Below, one piece after another: positions 17,101-25,639 of a stretch of 64,000 bases of DNA. The stretch comes from DATKMK01 sp035541895 (lineage in GTDB: Bacteria; Desulfobacterota; Binatia; HRBIN30; JACQVA1). Numbering within the stretch: position 1 is the first letter of the stretch; each line of letters opens with the position of its first letter. A program made the translations under genes and the position numbers. The notes under the pieces were generated by a model. That model saw only the letters and a list, made by a program, of their open reading frames with translations. It ran no database searches and was not told the DNA's origin. The stretch spans positions 62,001 through 126,000 of the forward strand of contig DATKMK010000011.1 of the NCBI GenBank assembly GCA_035541895.1, read 5' to 3'.

Positions 17101-19662
17101 GTCTGCGATGTAGAGGTCGCCGTACTTGTCGAAAGCGACGCCGAACGGCCGCCACAGCTGCGCCGACACAGCCGGACCGCCGTCGCCGGAGTACCCTGGA
17201 GTCCCGTTGCCGGCGACCGTTTGAATGGTGCCGCTGGTCAGATCGATCATGCGCACGCGATCGTTGTCGGTGTCGGCGAAGTAGAGGTTGCCGTCGGGAC
17301 CGATTTCCAAATCACCCGGCCGATTGATCTGCGCACTGCTCGCCGGACCGCCGTCGCCGCTGTAGCCGGCGACCCCGGTGCCGGCGATGGTGGTGACCGT
17401 CGCGGTGAGAAAGTCAGCGCTCTGGAAGTCCACGCGACGAATGCGATGGTTGAGCGTGTCGGAAAAGTACAACCAGCCGTTGGCGGCGAGCGCAATACCG
17501 CCGGAGGGTTCGGGATTCGGTCCGGCCGGCAGATTGAGTTCCGTCATCAAGGCCGGTCCGTCGCCGTTGAATCCTACCGTGCCGTTTCCGACGATGGTGG
17601 TGATGATGCCGTCGCCGCGCTGGCTGTCGAAGTTGTAGATTACTCGAATGCGTTGGTTGCGCTGATCGATCAAGAACAAGTTGCCGTTCGGGTCGAGGAC
17701 GCTGTGCGGCGGCTGGTTGACGAGCGCGTTCCTCGCCGGGCCGCCGTCGCCGGCAAAGCCGGGATTCGACCCGGCAATGACTTTCACTCGATTCGTTGCC
17801 TTCACCAGTTCTCGAATCTTGTGATTGTGCCACGCCATGACGAGGATATCGCCGTTCGAAAATTCCTGCACGTCGGTCGGATGGTTCAAGTTGACCGTCG
17901 TGGGGATTGCACCCGGGTCGGTCTGGTCACTCAAGTCGAGTGGCCCGTCGCCGACGAAGTCGGAACCCATGATGGTCGTGAGCGTGTCATCGGGCAGAAT
18001 CTCGCGCACCTTGTGGTTGTTCCAGTCGAGCACGATGCGGCGTCCCGACGGCGTGAACTCGATGTCGAACGGCCAGTACAGCGCGGTTTCGAGTCGATCG
18101 AGACCGTCGCCGTTGAAGCCCTCTTCACCGGTGCCGACGTACGTACAAATGCTGCCAACCTGATCGCTGCATGGGATGATCGTGATCTGAGTGTTGTCGC
18201 CGCCGGCGTTGGGATCGTAATCGGCCGGCAGCGTCGCGGTGATGCGTCGAATGCGATGGTTGTTGGTGTCGGCGAGGTAGACGGTGCCGTCGGGCCCGAC
18301 ATCCAAGCCGTACGGGTGGTTCAACTGCGCGCGGGTTGCGAGGCCGCCGTCGCCGCTGAACCCGGGCTGGTTGGTCCCCGCGAACGTCGAGATGATCCCG
18401 TCGGGCGTCACTTTGCGAACGACGTCGTTGAAAGTGTCGGCGATGAAGAGCGTGCCGTCGGGGGTCACCGCGACATCGCTTGGAGTGTTGATCTGGGCTT
18501 GCGTCGCCGGACCGCCGTCGCCGGAATAGCCCGGCGTGCCGTTCCCGGCGATGGTGCGAATGGTGCCGTCGGTGTCGACCAACCGAATGCAGTGATTGCC
18601 GGTGTCGGCGATGTAGATGCGGTCGTGAGCGTCGAGCACCATCCGCCCCGCCGGCGCCGCCGCTTGTCCCAGCGGAGATTTCAACTGCGCCAACTTTGCC
18701 GGCCCGTTGTCGCCGGTGTAGCCCGGCGTGCCGACGCCGACGGTGGTGTGAATGATGTTGCCGGCGTCGATCATGCGAATGCGGAAGTTTGCTTGATCGG
18801 AGAACAGGATGTTCCCGTGCGAGTCTTCCATCACCGAACTCGGCAGGTTGAGCGCAGCCTTGTTGGCAAGCCCCTCGTCACCGCCGTACGATCGCGCGCC
18901 GGTGCCGGCGATGTTTTCGACCAGGTCGGTGGTGAAATCGAGTCGCTTGACGACGCTGTTGTGCCAGGCGGCGATCAGCATGCGCCCGAGATGATCGAAG
19001 GTGACGTTGGTGGGGTGGTTGAAGTTGACGTCGGGCGCCGGACCGTCTTGCGCGTCGCCCAGCTCACCGCTGCCGGCGACCGTCTCGACGATGCCGTTGT
19101 TGATGCGGCGAATGCGGTGATTGTTCCAGTCGACGATGTACAAGCGGCCGTCCGGACCCCACGTCACGTCCTGCGGGAGATACAGGTTGGTGTTCAACGG
19201 CGGCAGCCCATCGCCGTTGAGGCCGGCGAGGCCGGTGCCGGCCAGCGAGGTGATGATCGGACCGGACAGCGTAGCGGTCGCGGTTACCGTCGGGGTCTCG
19301 GTTGCGGTGGGTATCGGGGTGTCCGTCGGTGTTGAGGTAGCGGTTGCGGTTTCCGTTGCGGTCGCCGTCTCCGTAACCGTTGCAGTGGCGGTCTGAGTCG
19401 CGGTCGCAGTCTGGGTGATCGTTGCACCTTCGGTTGGCAGCGCGGTCCCGGTCGGGGCGGTTGCAACGGTTTGTGTCGGTGCGTTTGTTCGCGTCGACGT
19501 TGGCAGGCCCGTGGGCGTCGACGTCGACCGCAGAACCGTCGCCGTTGCCGGGTTATCGTTGTCACTGTCGCATGCAGACAAGCCGGCAGCGAGCAGAATG
19601 AAACCGACGAGCAGAAATTTGTGGCGGCAGCCTGCCCATCGAACGAGGCAAGTTCGCCCCAT
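14116..19662 (-). CDS. Giant NHL-repeat lipoprotein with two c-type-haem-like motifs
   Basis: A 1,848-residue lipoprotein. The ATG at 19662 was chosen because GGAGGG lies just upstream; a GTG 15 bp earlier is also open. The lipobox is GLSAC with Cys31. A Thr/Ala/Ser-rich stalk (about 35-140) follows. Two long runs of NHL/six-bladed-propeller repeats (about 145-480 and 485-880; units such as GPDGRLYIVDWNNHRIRRI and AGNGTPGYSGDGGPA) come next. A CIGCH motif lies near 978, then a second Thr/Pro linker and a second propeller-like domain (about 1040-1365) shared with the next gene. Then comes a planctomycete-type cytochrome-like domain with SCTNLSCHGG (CX4CH, near 1392) and a VQMPDG Met. A third NHL run goes to the end. 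It is probably a surface-exposed electron-transfer or adhesion scaffold; haem loading is unproven. Confidence 0.85.
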   Translation of the reverse strand: MGRTCLVRWAGCRHKFLLVGFILLAAGLSACDSDNDNPATATVLRSTSTPTGLPTSTRTNAPTQTVATAPTGTALPTEGATITQTATATQTATATVTETATATETATATSTPTDTPIPTATETPTVTATATLSGPIITSLAGTGLAGLNGDGLPPLNTNLYLPQDVTWGPDGRLYIVDWNNHRIRRINNGIVETVAGSGELGDAQDGPAPDVNFNHPTNVTFDHLGRMLIAAWHNSVVKRLDFTTDLVENIAGTGARSYGGDEGLANKAALNLPSSVMEDSHGNILFSDQANFRIRMIDAGNIIHTTVGVGTPGYTGDNGPAKLAQLKSPLGQAAAPAGRMVLDAHDRIYIADTGNHCIRLVDTDGTIRTIAGNGTPGYSGDGGPATQAQINTPSDVAVTPDGTLFIADTFNDVVRKVTPDGIISTFAGTNQPGFSGDGGLATRAQLNHPYGLDVGPDGTVYLADTNNHRIRRITATLPADYDPNAGGDNTQITIIPCSDQVGSICTYVGTGEEGFNGDGLDRLETALYWPFDIEFTPSGRRIVLDWNNHKVREILPDDTLTTIMGSDFVGDGPLDLSDQTDPGAIPTTVNLNHPTDVQEFSNGDILVMAWHNHKIRELVKATNRVKVIAGSNPGFAGDGGPARNALVNQPPHSVLDPNGNLFLIDQRNQRIRVIYNFDSQRGDGIITTIVGNGTVGFNGDGPALMTELNLPAGPNPEPSGGIALAANGWLYFSDTLNHRIRRVDFQSADFLTATVTTIAGTGVAGYSGDGGPASSAQINRPGDLEIGPDGNLYFADTDNDRVRMIDLTSGTIQTVAGNGTPGYSGDGGPAVSAQLWRPFGVAFDKYGDLYIADTFNGRIRKVNRGGGPTPVFPANYRASYALVRDCRFSAAHGGVNIRVWANDIAAQPYLDNANPLPEGSVVVKEEFSGNNCSDDSTLVQWRAMRKEPPGFDPLDGDWHWQRVSTERVVIFDTKDTCIGCHIAPECLVRDHMCTVNDSNPSPTETGTPPTSTPTVTGTPPTATATPSGPRITPTPIPPPFPRGTVHQVLGNLPAALLSIAGTSATDVYTVGADPGDGMGPYVLHYNGLNWRRLTTGANGDLWWISVTPIDGLFYMAGANGLILRYDPNTGHFTQQNTPGTATLFGIWGTDAAHIWAVGGDLSNPTTGGVVWRFDGTQWIVDSNFVNLAAQGVPTLYKVWGRSESDVYAVGAFATALHFDGIRWSRVSVDTGGVDPEEVPFFTVHGNAGQVVASGGFLAGVVDELVGGTFQNRLTPGAPQMNGVFVRADGTGVAVGIVGKVATRSNQGWVLQTTSLTTTLDLHGVWVDPDGGIWAVGGNLTSDLNQGMLVYGGPAAIGSAITTGVSCPLGSGSGPMTVSYSNDVVPLLARNSCTNLSCHGGTFPTSGYDLRTYDSMFAPGIEATSLQTCAIVPGAPDSSFLIKKLKANPPLGVQMPDGLPPISASDLSLIRTWILEGARNDAASTPTPTATPAPTANATPTPAGCAATGVICTVAGTGRAEFNGDGKPALQTSFYYPFEIAFDLNDRPLILDFNNLRVRRLDADGTIETVMGKSFEGYPVDGGLAIDTALHHSSDLQYDANGNLYVAGDHVPLVFRVGTDNRVFTVAGTQNPGYSGDNGPALSAMLTTPFGVLPLSDGSFYIADVDAQVIRYVNAAGIITTIAGTGVRGYSGDTGPATAAKLSNPTRLHADTNGNLFFCDTGNHVIRRIDTNGVITTVAGTGKSGYSGDNGPATAAQFNGPYDLHFAPNGDLYVADTGNNVIRRIDGSGIVTTVVGTGLGGFSGDGANAKTCRLNRPSAITFDADGSLWISDTFNQRVRRVAGFLSLF

Positions 19663-19749
19663 GAACCCTCCATTCACCAGATGCGGTTGCGATTAACGCC
19701 GTTACCATGAACTGCGAGCAACGTCTAACCCGTGGCGGGTGCGTGTGCG

Positions 19750-21114
19750 CTATCGAGCGCTTGCGAACGCGGACGATGCGGCACTGTCGGGCAAGATGCT
19801 ATTGCTGATCGTGTCGTTGCCGCCGTAGGCGAGGATGCCTTGGTTGAGTTCCGTGGTGAGGTTGCCGCCGACGGCCCACACGCCGCCGTCAGGATCGATC
19901 CAGGCGCCGTGAAAATCGAGCGTGGTGTTGAGTCGCTGATACTGCCAGCCGCCCGACCCGCGAAACGCCAGGGCGCCGGTGATACCGACTGCCGCGGCGC
20001 TGCCGTCGTTCCGAACGAATACGCCGTTCATCTGCAGGGTTCCCGGCGCGGCGACGTCCGTGAACGAAGCACCGTTCGCCGCGAGGATCACGCCGCTGAG
20101 GAATCCTCCAACCGCAATGATGTCGCGGTCGTTGCCGTGCACGGTGAACAGCGGTGAATCCGCCGGATCGCCGCCGTTGAGGTCCGTCGGCAGTTGCGAC
20201 CAGAGTGCGCCGTCAAAGTGGAAGACCAGGCCGAGCTGGCCAACCACGTAGAGGTCGCTGACGCTGCGTCCCCAGACCTTGTACAAGATGGGGAATCCCT
20301 GCGGGACCAACTTGGCGATTGCACCGTTGAGGGTCCACTTCGTTCCGTCGAAGTGCCAGACGACCCCGCTCGGATTGCCGTTCGACAAGTCGGCGCCAAC
20401 CCCCCAGATGTCGTTGGCGTCGGTGCCCCACACGCCGAACAACAGCGTTCCGGTTCCGAGTGACGGGAGCCGGGTGAACGTTTGCGTAGACAGTTGGTAG
20501 CGAAGCACGACGCCGTTCTCCCCCGCCATGTAGAATGCGCCGTCGATCGGCGTGACGCTGATCCACCACAGCGTTCCGCTCGAATGCGTCGTGAGCCGGT
20601 GCCAACTCTGCCCGTCGTAGTGCAGCACGTACGGCCCCGATCCATCCTGCGGATCCGCGCCGACGGTGTAGACGTCGGCCGCCGAGGTCCCGGATATCGA
20701 CAACAACGCGCCCGGTTGATCTTTGAGGATCAACTGCACCGGTTGCAGCGGCAACGACAGCGCCGTTGACGTCATCGTCGGAGTCGAGCTGGCGCGGACG
20801 GTTGCCGTCGGCGGCGGTGGCGTCGGCGTCGCCGTCGCGGACGGCGTCGGTGATGGCGGACATCCGGAGAGCGCCGCGTTCACCGCTTGCACGAGGCAAT
20901 CGACGGTCACCACGCCGGTGCTGTGGCAGTCGATCGGTTGACAGCGGCGGGCCGGCAACAGGTCCAGAGCGATGTTGACGCCGAGAACCAACTCGTCGAC
21001 GGTAACGGTGCCGCTGTCGTCGCAATCGCCGACGCATGCCTCGCTTGGCGCTGCCAACAGCCAGCAGAGCGCGGCCACGCCGCACACTGCCCATGTCCGT
21101 CGCAGCCAGCGCAT
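19750..21114 (-). CDS. Secreted dockerin-like protein with a propeller-type domain
   Basis: A 454-residue exported protein. The ATG at 21114 begins a clear signal peptide (MRWLRRTWAVCGVAALCWLL, cut near PSEA). A paired EF-hand module (CVGDCDDSGTVTVDELVLGV and a second loop with CHSTGVVTVDCLVQAV) follows, then a Pro/Thr stalk. A large beta-propeller-like domain (about 145-445) has repeated W-G and VYxVG units (SAADVYTVGADP, LLFGVWGTDANDIWGVGADL). This last domain is clearly paralogous to residues about 1040-1365 of the neighbouring giant lipoprotein. The two genes are 87 bp apart on the same strand. The function is unknown; an extracellular binding role is inferred. Confidence 0.78.
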   Translation of the reverse strand: MRWLRRTWAVCGVAALCWLLAAPSEACVGDCDDSGTVTVDELVLGVNIALDLLPARRCQPIDCHSTGVVTVDCLVQAVNAALSGCPPSPTPSATATPTPPPPTATVRASSTPTMTSTALSLPLQPVQLILKDQPGALLSISGTSAADVYTVGADPQDGSGPYVLHYDGQSWHRLTTHSSGTLWWISVTPIDGAFYMAGENGVVLRYQLSTQTFTRLPSLGTGTLLFGVWGTDANDIWGVGADLSNGNPSGVVWHFDGTKWTLNGAIAKLVPQGFPILYKVWGRSVSDLYVVGQLGLVFHFDGALWSQLPTDLNGGDPADSPLFTVHGNDRDIIAVGGFLSGVILAANGASFTDVAAPGTLQMNGVFVRNDGSAAAVGITGALAFRGSGGWQYQRLNTTLDFHGAWIDPDGGVWAVGGNLTTELNQGILAYGGNDTISNSILPDSAASSAFASAR

Positions 21115-21164
21115 CGCCGGGTAGTTTAGCAGTCGCCGCGAACCCCGAAGCCGCGCGCTTGTTT

Positions 21165-23432
21165 TCACAACGTCGGTGTCGGGGTCGGCGAGGGGGTGGG
21201 CGTTGAGGTCGGGGCCGGCGTCGGTGTGAGGATGCCGCTCAGCGCGGTTCCGTCGAAGTACGTGCGGGCCTTGCCGTACACGTTGTCACCGATGATTGAG
21301 CCCATGATGCGACCGTTGAAATCGTCGGCCAGAATATGAATGCCGCCGGCGATTCGCGATTGTCCGGCTTGGTCCGCGGCGTCGTAGTAGGTCGCCCATT
21401 GCATGTCGATGTCGCTGCTCGGACCGAGTTCGAACTTCAGGAAGTGGTCCTTCGGCGCGAAAAACCCGCCGCGCCCACCGGGAAAGTACGGTGAACCGGT
21501 GATGTGGGCCAGCACCTCGGCGGCGGCGCGGCTGAACGTACTGTGACCGGATGTGAACGCGGCGAAGGCCGGCGTGACGAACGTATCTTTCTGGTAGGGC
21601 ACCCACGTTTTCGCCCGAATCCATTGCACGCCGCTGTATTCCGCCGTCGGATCCGCTGGCCCGCCCGGCCACGTAAGGATCGCGATTTCGCCGACGTATG
21701 CGGCGAGATCCTCGTGCGGACCGCGGGGTGCCGACGATTCCGCGGTGATCACTTCGATCAGCCCGGGGACGAGCGGCAGGCCATCGGGATCGTAAGACGG
21801 TCCATTTGCGTCCGAAGATTGTCCCAGTTCGCCCATGTACCGGATCATCGAAATGGGGCGCGTCGAATCATAGATCCGCTTGGTTCCCCAACATCCGACT
21901 GCCGCATCGTGCACCGCGGCGTTGACGGCAAGGTACACCTTTACGTCCCATTCGAGGTCGTTGACGATCGGACCGACCCCGCCGATGCGCTTGTCGAAGC
22001 CCGGCGTATCGGCGACGTTGTTGGCGATCACGTTCCAATGGCCCGGCGGGGTTTCCGAGTTTGGTCCGTCGGCCCAGAATTCCGCGATCACTCGCTTAAA
22101 GTCCGCCTGCTTCACGATCTCGGGTGTGTACGGCTGTCCGGTCGCCGGATTGACTTCGTATCCGCCGCCGTCGTTCGTCCCGAGCGGGTTGTTGCCGAGC
22201 GCGGCCGGGGAGATGTCGATCATCACGCCGTCATCCGGCGAGAGTTGGCTGGACGCCTGAATCAGATCGACCGCGGCTTGCTTGAATGCCGAATCGCTGA
22301 CGGGGTCGTGCAGCCTAGGCGGTGGCGGTGGCAGTAACGTGTTGAGATTCGCAGCAAACGAAGAGACGCTGCCCCATTGCGGCGCCACGTAGACTTGAAC
22401 GTTGCCCGGAATCGGGATCCCGTTCTGAGAGACCTGATGTGAGAGCGCGAGCGGTTGCCAACGGTTGGGGTCCACCATCGTGGCGCCGGGCAAGGCGACG
22501 ATCAACGGCGGGTTGATGGGACTGTAGGTCGGGTCCTTGTAGTTGCTCGCTTCGTTCGCGCCGTCGCTCAATCCGTAGTTGATCACGGCCTGTGCGATCC
22601 GGTTGCCGACCGCAGCCGGTGTGTCGCCGGTGGTCGTCGTGATCGTCGGGTCGTATCCCAGCGCCATCATCCGTGCCGTGAACGACGCGAGCGCCGTCGC
22701 TCCGCCCACCGAAAGAAAGGGGCGGTATCGCTCGCTCAACACCCCGAAGGCGGCATAGCTGATGGCTTCGGCCCGATCGGCTTCGGGGTCGGCCGAGGCG
22801 TGCTTCTCGGTGGTGAGGTACCCGTTGGCGGTCGGATCGTACGCCGCCCACGCGTCCCACATCGCAATCGAGAGATGGAAGAGATTGCGGGCGTGGATGG
22901 GCGGTCGCGGCAGATCGATGCGGATCGCGCCGAGGATCTCCTCGTCCCATTGCCGCGCCACCGACTGCGGCTTCGGGGTTGTCGTGATGGTTGCCGGCGG
23001 TGTCGCCGTGCCCGATGTGGTGGTGGTTGCCGTAGCGGTATCGGTGACCGTAGCCGTCGCGGTCGCGGTTGCGGTCGACGTGGTCGAAGGTGTGGCGCTC
23101 ACGCTTGCGGTGGTGGTCGCCGTCGCCAGTGCAGTGCTCGTCGGAGTCGGGGATTGCGTGACCGTCATCGTGGCCGTGTCGGAGGGTTTCGCAGTCGCGG
23201 TCGTTGTCGCGGTGCGGGTAAAGCTGGGCGCCGTCGTTGGCGTTGACGAAGCAAGCGACGTAGCCGTCTCCACGGGGGACACCGAGCTCACGCTCGCGGT
23301 GGCGGTGGGAGTGAGCGGGGCGTTGTCGCTACTCCCGCAACCGATCAATCCGCTGGTGAGGACGAGGCAGGTGGTCAGCAGGAGTAGGCGACGCAAGAGG
23401 TCAAACTGTATGTCGACGGTACGTTGTTCCAC
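21165..23432 (-). CDS. Vanadium-dependent haloperoxidase/PAP2-superfamily lipoprotein
   Basis: A 755-residue lipoprotein. The GTG at 23432 was chosen because AAGGAGA lies 6 bp upstream. The lipobox is GLIGC. A Thr/Ala/Ser stalk of about 125 residues (PTPT and TATATA runs) precedes the catalytic domain, which starts near RQWDEEILGAIRIDLPRPP. The vanadate/phosphate site is complete: K518 to R525-P526 (KRIYDSTRP), S628-G629-H630 (TSGHS), and S692-R693 with H699 and D703 (SRX5HX3D). These match vanadium haloperoxidases and acid phosphatases; the large all-helical length favours the haloperoxidase branch. It probably acts outside the cytoplasm, on halide plus peroxide or on phosphate esters. A short second Pro/Thr tail ends the protein. 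Confidence 0.88.
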   Translation of the reverse strand: MEQRTVDIQFDLLRRLLLLTTCLVLTSGLIGCGSSDNAPLTPTATASVSSVSPVETATSLASSTPTTAPSFTRTATTTATAKPSDTATMTVTQSPTPTSTALATATTTASVSATPSTTSTATATATATVTDTATATTTTSGTATPPATITTTPKPQSVARQWDEEILGAIRIDLPRPPIHARNLFHLSIAMWDAWAAYDPTANGYLTTEKHASADPEADRAEAISYAAFGVLSERYRPFLSVGGATALASFTARMMALGYDPTITTTTGDTPAAVGNRIAQAVINYGLSDGANEASNYKDPTYSPINPPLIVALPGATMVDPNRWQPLALSHQVSQNGIPIPGNVQVYVAPQWGSVSSFAANLNTLLPPPPPRLHDPVSDSAFKQAAVDLIQASSQLSPDDGVMIDISPAALGNNPLGTNDGGGYEVNPATGQPYTPEIVKQADFKRVIAEFWADGPNSETPPGHWNVIANNVADTPGFDKRIGGVGPIVNDLEWDVKVYLAVNAAVHDAAVGCWGTKRIYDSTRPISMIRYMGELGQSSDANGPSYDPDGLPLVPGLIEVITAESSAPRGPHEDLAAYVGEIAILTWPGGPADPTAEYSGVQWIRAKTWVPYQKDTFVTPAFAAFTSGHSTFSRAAAEVLAHITGSPYFPGGRGGFFAPKDHFLKFELGPSSDIDMQWATYYDAADQAGQSRIAGGIHILADDFNGRIMGSIIGDNVYGKARTYFDGTALSGILTPTPAPTSTPTPSPTPTPTL

Positions 23433-23681
23433 GACGATCTCCTTAAAAGGATACCGAGCTGAAGGGAAGCGCCCGCGCTCCTTCATGACTGAAGGCGTCT
23501 GTTGGCTGCGAAAATATTGCAGTCGAATAGCTGGCGATTGTCATCGCATCCATGCACGACGCCGGTGCGACTCGATCGGAGATCGTCATGCACTTTGCAC
23601 GGACTGTCGGCTGGGCTGCCTTGCTGGCGTGTATTCAAGAGTGGTAGAGCAGCGCCAGCCTTCGTCGGAAGGAGCCGGTAC

Positions 23682-24521
23682 ATGATCAAGACGATTCTCG
23701 TGGGCCTCGACGGCTCGGAGCACGCACGCACGGCTGTGCGCTACGCGTTCTGGCTCGGCGAAAAATTGGGGGCGACGGTGGTCGGACTGCATGTGGTCGA
23801 CATCGTCTCCATTGAGGGTTCGTTCTTTCACGACATCTCCGGCTCGCTCGGCTTCGAACCCTACCTCGATTTCAGCTCCAAGATGCGCGAAGTGTTGCAC
23901 GAGCGCGGCCAAGCGCTGCTGCAGGAGTTCGCCGACCAGGCCGAGAAGCGGGGCATTCCCCATGATCGCGTCCTGGCGATGGGCGTGGTCGCCAACGAAA
24001 TGTGCGAGCGGGCACGCACGGCCGATCTCGTCGTCATCGGACATCGCGGCGTGAACGAAAAGTTCTCGACCGGACTGCTCGGCGGCACGGCGGAAAGCCT
24101 CACCCGCAAGTCGCCGAAACCGGTGTTCGTGTGCAGCGCGGAATTTCACGAGTGCACCATTCCGATGCTGGCGTACGACGGCAGCCAGCGCGCGGCGGCG
24201 GCGATGCAATCCGCCGCCGAGTTTTGCAGCACGCTCGGCCTGCCGCTGACGGTCTTGGCGGTGAACAAAGACGAGGTGGCTGGGCGTAAGGTGCTCGATG
24301 AAGCCGAAGCCTATCTGCGCTCGTACAAGCTGCGCACCAGTTTCGAGCTGCAGCAAACCGGCAACGCGCCCGAGCGCATCGCCAACTTCATTCGCGAGAA
24401 CCGTCACGACTTGCTCTTCATCGGCGCGTATGGCCACAGCCGCATCATCGAAATGGTCCTCGGCAGTACCACCGAGTACGTGTTGCGCAACGCCGCGTGC
24501 CCGGTGTTCTTGAATCGTTGA
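23682..24521 (+). CDS. Tandem universal stress protein (two UspA domains)
   Basis: A 279-residue protein. GGAAGGAG ends 7 bp before the ATG at 23682. Two UspA domains follow each other: about 1-150 (MIKTILVGLDGSEHA start, VIGHRGVNEKFS) and about 155-279 (MLAYDGSQRA start, FIGAYGHSRIIEMVLGSTTE). The second has the ATP-binding pattern GX2GX9GS; in the first the final GS is GG, so nucleotide binding there is less certain. It is a cytoplasmic stress-response protein of unknown precise role. It is transcribed divergently from the haloperoxidase-like gene, with about 250 bp between the two starts. Confidence 0.93.
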   Translation: MIKTILVGLDGSEHARTAVRYAFWLGEKLGATVVGLHVVDIVSIEGSFFHDISGSLGFEPYLDFSSKMREVLHERGQALLQEFADQAEKRGIPHDRVLAMGVVANEMCERARTADLVVIGHRGVNEKFSTGLLGGTAESLTRKSPKPVFVCSAEFHECTIPMLAYDGSQRAAAAMQSAAEFCSTLGLPLTVLAVNKDEVAGRKVLDEAEAYLRSYKLRTSFELQQTGNAPERIANFIRENRHDLLFIGAYGHSRIIEMVLGSTTEYVLRNAACPVFLNR

Positions 24522-24546
24522 TGAGGTCGTTCAGCCGGCTGTAGGA

Positions 24547-24562
24547 GCCCAGCGCGCTGGGC
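24547..24562 (+). terminator. Perfect palindrome after the universal stress protein gene
   Basis: GCCCAGCGCGCTGGGC is a 16-bp perfect palindrome 25 bp beyond the universal stress protein stop and 31 bp before the next start. It may form a stem for termination or be a small intergenic repeat. No U-run follows. Confidence 0.35.
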
Positions 24563-24593
24563 CCGCAGTCGGGCTGTGTATGAGGAGGTCTCG

Positions 24594-25535
24594 ATGGACA
24601 TCTCGACCGTGCGCGAACTTGCTCGCAAGTATCGCAACTGGGGGAAATGGGGTGACGACGACGAGTTGGGGACGCTCAACTACATCACGCCCGACAAGAT
24701 CGTCGCCGCGGCCGGCTTGGTGAAGCGGGGGACAATCTTTTCGCTCGCGATCCCGTTCGACAGCCGCGGGCCGCAAACCGGGTTCGGGGGTCGCACCAAT
24801 CCGCTGCACTACATGCTGCAGGACGGCGGCGACATCGCCAGCGGGGCACAGGACTTCATCCCGGGGCTTCGCTACTGCGACGACGCGGTCACCATGCCGC
24901 TTCAGTGCGCCACGCAATGGGATGCCCTCTCACACATCTACTTCGACGGCAAGATGTACAACGATCGGGGCCCCGAGGTGGTTGACAGCAGCGGGGCGAA
25001 GAAGAATTCGATCGACAAGGTCAAGAACAAGATCGTCAGTCGCGGCGTCTTGCTCGACATCCCGCGGTTGAAACACAAGCCCTGGCTCGATCCCGGCGAA
25101 GCAATCCGTCCCGCCGATCTCGATGCGGCGGCCGCGCAGGCCGGCGTCGCGATCGGCCGGGGCGACATCGTGCTCATCCGCACCGGACAGATCGCCCAGG
25201 TGCGGGCCGAGCAGTCGTGGGGGCAATACGCCGGCGGACCGGCGCCCGGCTTGAGTGTGCTGTGCGCCGAGTGGTTGGCGAAAAACGAAATCGCCGGCTA
25301 CGCCACCGACACGTGGGGGACGGAAGTGATTCCCAACGAGACGCCCGACGTGTTCCAGCCGTTGCACTGCGTGGCGATCGTCAACATGGGGATGCTCGTC
25401 GGCGAAATTTTCGACCTCGAAGAGCTGGCCGCCGACTGCGCGGCCGATGGCGTCTACGAATTTCTCTTTGTCGCGCCGCCGCTGCCGATCACCGGCGCGG
25501 TCGGCTCGCCGATCAATCCGCAAGCGATCAAGTAA
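24594..25535 (+). CDS. Cyclase-family metal-dependent hydrolase (kynurenine formamidase-like fold)
   Basis: A 313-residue protein; GAGGAGG ends 6 bp before the ATG. It matches the cyclase family (PF04199), with the group pattern CATQWDALSHIYFDGKMYND in place of the classic HxGTHxDxPxH metal site. TQWDALSH is usual for the longer subgroup common in soil bacteria. The conserved late segment (ETPDVFQPLHCVAIVNMGM, then LVGEIFDLEELA) is also present. The family hydrolyses amides or acts on cyclic substrates with a metal; the substrate here cannot be told. It opens a same-strand set with an alpha/beta hydrolase and a secernin-like peptidase, which may be a small catabolic unit. Confidence 0.88.
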   Translation: MDISTVRELARKYRNWGKWGDDDELGTLNYITPDKIVAAAGLVKRGTIFSLAIPFDSRGPQTGFGGRTNPLHYMLQDGGDIASGAQDFIPGLRYCDDAVTMPLQCATQWDALSHIYFDGKMYNDRGPEVVDSSGAKKNSIDKVKNKIVSRGVLLDIPRLKHKPWLDPGEAIRPADLDAAAAQAGVAIGRGDIVLIRTGQIAQVRAEQSWGQYAGGPAPGLSVLCAEWLAKNEIAGYATDTWGTEVIPNETPDVFQPLHCVAIVNMGMLVGEIFDLEELAADCAADGVYEFLFVAPPLPITGAVGSPINPQAIK

Positions 25536-25639
25536 CATCGATGGTGTAACCCGCTCCGCTTGCGCGCAGCGACGAAGGCGGGCGCCGTTCCGCTCGGAAC
25601 AAGGTTGCCTGATCCTGACCCGCGTGCGATAGACCGCGC

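Noticed and set aside
14833..19335. A 1,500-codon open frame antisense to the giant NHL lipoprotein gene
   Set aside because: Its translation is full of Arg, Val, Asp and Gly repeats that mirror the NHL units, with no domain or signal. It follows from high GC and repetitive codon use on the coding strand.
19260..19560. A CRISPR-like or tandem-repeat array in the short-period repeats
   Set aside because: The repeats are degenerate Thr/Ala/Ser/Pro codons of the lipoprotein stalk, in frame, with no spacer structure. Similar stalk DNA lies at 22980-23300.
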